Part shown: positions 62,347-64,000 of the stretch, one piece after another
How positions within the stretch are numbered: the stretch's first letter is position 1
Layout: each line of letters starts with the position of its first letter
NCBI RefSeq assembly: GCF_008806975.1
Contig: NZ_CP031728.1
Location: forward strand, 3,183,501-3,247,500
Direction of reading: 5' to 3'
Length of the DNA stretch: 64,000 nt
Source: Cellvibrio sp. KY-GH-1
GTDB lineage: Bacteria; Pseudomonadota; Gammaproteobacteria; Pseudomonadales; Cellvibrionaceae
Made by a program: the position numbers and the translations under genes
Notes under the pieces: generated by a model
The model's database searches: none
What the model saw: the letters and a program-made list of their open reading frames with translations, nothing else
What the model was told of the DNA's origin: nothing

Positions 62347-64000
62347 ATGTCTTTCCCAAAACATTTATTTAAAAACAATCTTCTGTCCGTAGGGGTTGCA
62401 CTCGCAACCCTGTACCCCGCTGGTATTGTACTCGCGCAGGACGCAGTACAAGAAAATTCACCAAACAACGTTGAAGAAGTGGTTGTACTCGGAATACGCA
62501 ACTCCGTCATGCAATCTATCGATACCAAGCGCAATGCCAGCTCGGTGGTTGATGCGATTACCGCAACCGATATCGGTAAATTACCCGATGCGACTATCGC
62601 TGACTCATTGCAACGCGTACCTGGCATTCAAATTACGCGTACTGGCGGCGAAGGTACTGGCGTAAACATTCGCGGTAACTCCAATGTCACCACTACGCTC
62701 AATGGCGAGCAAATGTTGGCGGCAGGCTCTATCACCACCGTATCGCCCAACTTTGCCGATATTCCCTCGACGATGGTGTCAGGCATTGAAGTATTTAAAT
62801 CGGCAGAAGCCAAAAATGTAGTGAGTGGCTTAGCAGGTACCATTAACCTGAAAACCAATCGCCCGTTTTTATTGGAAGACGGTTTTACTGCTGTGGGTAA
62901 AGTAGAAGCTATTCAAGGGGCTTTAGGTGAGGAAACCGATGGCTCCTACTCCGGTTTTTTTGGTTACAACAACGACGATAAATTTGGTGCGTCGTTGAAC
63001 CTTTCTTACGGCACTTCTTACCTCGCCGATTATTGGAATGGTTCACAAGGCGGTAACGCTGGCCGCTGGTCAGGCTGGCGCAACCTTGCCAGTGAAGAAA
63101 CCGGTTATGTCGCCAACAATGTTGACGTGAATGGCGATGGCGACAGCAACGATGTGTACTACACCTTTGAAGGTCATCAAGCTGCCAACCGTTTTATTGA
63201 TCGCGAAAGAACCGGCATCAACGGTTCTATGCAATATCAAATTAACGATGCCTTCCAGCTGACAGGCGATGTTTTTTACACCAAGTTGGATGAGCATATT
63301 TACATGCAGGCGTTTGTGGCTGAGCAATCCTGGCAAAGCATTATCGGCTGGGCTAATCCGGATGAAGGCGCAACCGAGGCTTACGATAATATTATTCATC
63401 GCAACGGCGAAGCCATTACCCTGCCCGGCAATCTTTACACTATGTCGTCGGCATTGTGGCAAACGCGCTTGGCCAAAACCCAAAACCAAACCACGGCAAC
63501 CGACAAAGAATCGACTAACACCAATCTGGAATTATCATTCGATAACGGCGGCCCATTAACTGGTAAATTGCGTTGGTTGCACGGTGAAGCGGTGGATGAT
63601 TCGGCAAACAGCACTGTGGATTCCACGCTGACCGACGGCTCGCAAATCAATGACAAATATCGCCCCGCGAATGGTGATGAATCTTGGGCTAACCCTTGGG
63701 GCTATGGCAGCTTTAATGCCCTGCTGCCCAACGGCACTGAGGTAGATGGAACAGCGATTCAAGTCCCAATCCATATCGCCTACTCCGGTGGCAAACAACA
63801 TTGGACTCTGCCCAGCAGCAATTTGCCCATCACCAATGCGGATGGCACAACTAGCACCGTCAATGAAACCTTTGGCAGCAATTTGGATCGCTACAGCGCC
63901 AAATCATCCAACCTGACCGGCACCTATTCCAATGCCGATATGGATGTACTCCGTTTGGATACCAGTTACGCCTTTGACTCGCCGTTACTGAACACCTTCA
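62347..64000 (+). CDS. TonB-dependent receptor of the mannan locus (cut by window end)
   Basis: This is the first 551 codons of an outer-membrane receptor that continues past the window. The signal peptide ends GIVLAQDA. The TonB-box region VEEVVVLGIRNSV, the plug (TATDIGKLPDATIADSLQR, VNIRGNSNVTTTLNG) and the first barrel strands are present. It is of the same Caulobacter type as the receptor at 43647, but diverged. The start has AGGAA upstream. It lies 94 bp after the GH26 mannanase, with a palindrome between but no terminator, so the two are likely co-transcribed and the receptor probably imports manno-oligosaccharides. Confidence 0.88.
   Translation, partial: MSFPKHLFKNNLLSVGVALATLYPAGIVLAQDAVQENSPNNVEEVVVLGIRNSVMQSIDTKRNASSVVDAITATDIGKLPDATIADSLQRVPGIQITRTGGEGTGVNIRGNSNVTTTLNGEQMLAAGSITTVSPNFADIPSTMVSGIEVFKSAEAKNVVSGLAGTINLKTNRPFLLEDGFTAVGKVEAIQGALGEETDGSYSGFFGYNNDDKFGASLNLSYGTSYLADYWNGSQGGNAGRWSGWRNLASEETGYVANNVDVNGDGDSNDVYYTFEGHQAANRFIDRERTGINGSMQYQINDAFQLTGDVFYTKLDEHIYMQAFVAEQSWQSIIGWANPDEGATEAYDNIIHRNGEAITLPGNLYTMSSALWQTRLAKTQNQTTATDKESTNTNLELSFDNGGPLTGKLRWLHGEAVDDSANSTVDSTLTDGSQINDKYRPANGDESWANPWGYGSFNALLPNGTEVDGTAIQVPIHIAYSGGKQHWTLPSSNLPITNADGTTSTVNETFGSNLDRYSAKSSNLTGTYSNADMDVLRLDTSYAFDSPLLNTF

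Overview
The window reads as chromosome of a polysaccharide-degrading gammaproteobacterium, most likely Cellvibrio or a close relative in the Cellvibrionaceae. The grounds are poly-serine linkers in secreted proteins, a CBM10-type module, lipoprotein and secreted GH26 enzymes, Caulobacter-type TonB-dependent receptors next to tryptophan-halogenase-like proteins, and an LEPR-XLL giant surface protein. The genus is inferred from gene content only.

Region 1 (1-5.06 kb) is ordinary chromosome: the start of an exported protein, a histidine kinase/OmpR-type regulator pair, a tiny basic protein, a TPR lipoprotein and a ParA-like ATPase.

Region 2 (5.06-about 15.4 kb) is a mobile island that has broken the kinase gene srkA. 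Only the first 37 codons of the host gene remain. They are followed by a four-gene recombinase operon resembling ginABCD of the GInt-type islands, and then by a complete, divergent srkA copy 12 bp after the last gin gene. The island therefore appears to replace the gene it destroyed and to place it in its own operon. Next comes a cargo block: an SF2 helicase translationally coupled to a winged-helix/coiled-coil protein, and a divergent, apparently leaderless Xre regulator with repeated operator boxes. Its function is unknown. An IS66-family transposase tail lies just beyond. No right attachment site could be identified.

Region 3 (16.3-51.4 kb) is a first glycan-use locus. It holds a 2803-residue surface protein with 18 near-identical 303-bp repeats, a chemoreceptor, three orphan periplasmic solute-binding-like proteins, a modular di-heme c-type cytochrome, GH43 and atypical GH26 enzymes, two phytanoyl-CoA-dioxygenase-like proteins, a GntR regulator, a sugar porter with a Gfo/Idh dehydrogenase, a TonB-dependent receptor, two tandem flavin-halogenase-like proteins and a cytochrome c/FG-GAP protein. 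A related motif (core TAACGWTAACG) occurs at four of its promoters.

Region 4 (51.8-64 kb) is a beta-mannan utilisation locus. A CBM10-GH134 enzyme and a large GH26 mannanase lipoprotein cut mannan outside, and a TonB-dependent receptor (cut by the window end) imports the fragments. An inner-membrane GPH symporter, an AGE-type mannobiose 2-epimerase and a GH130 mannosylglucose phosphorylase complete the pathway. A LacI regulator sits in the middle, with six operator-like palindromes (TGTAAYCGRTTACA) arranged as a pair at each of three promoters. An 18-copy 8-bp tandem repeat lies just upstream of the symporter and may make its expression phase-variable.

No rRNA, tRNA or CRISPR array was recognised.
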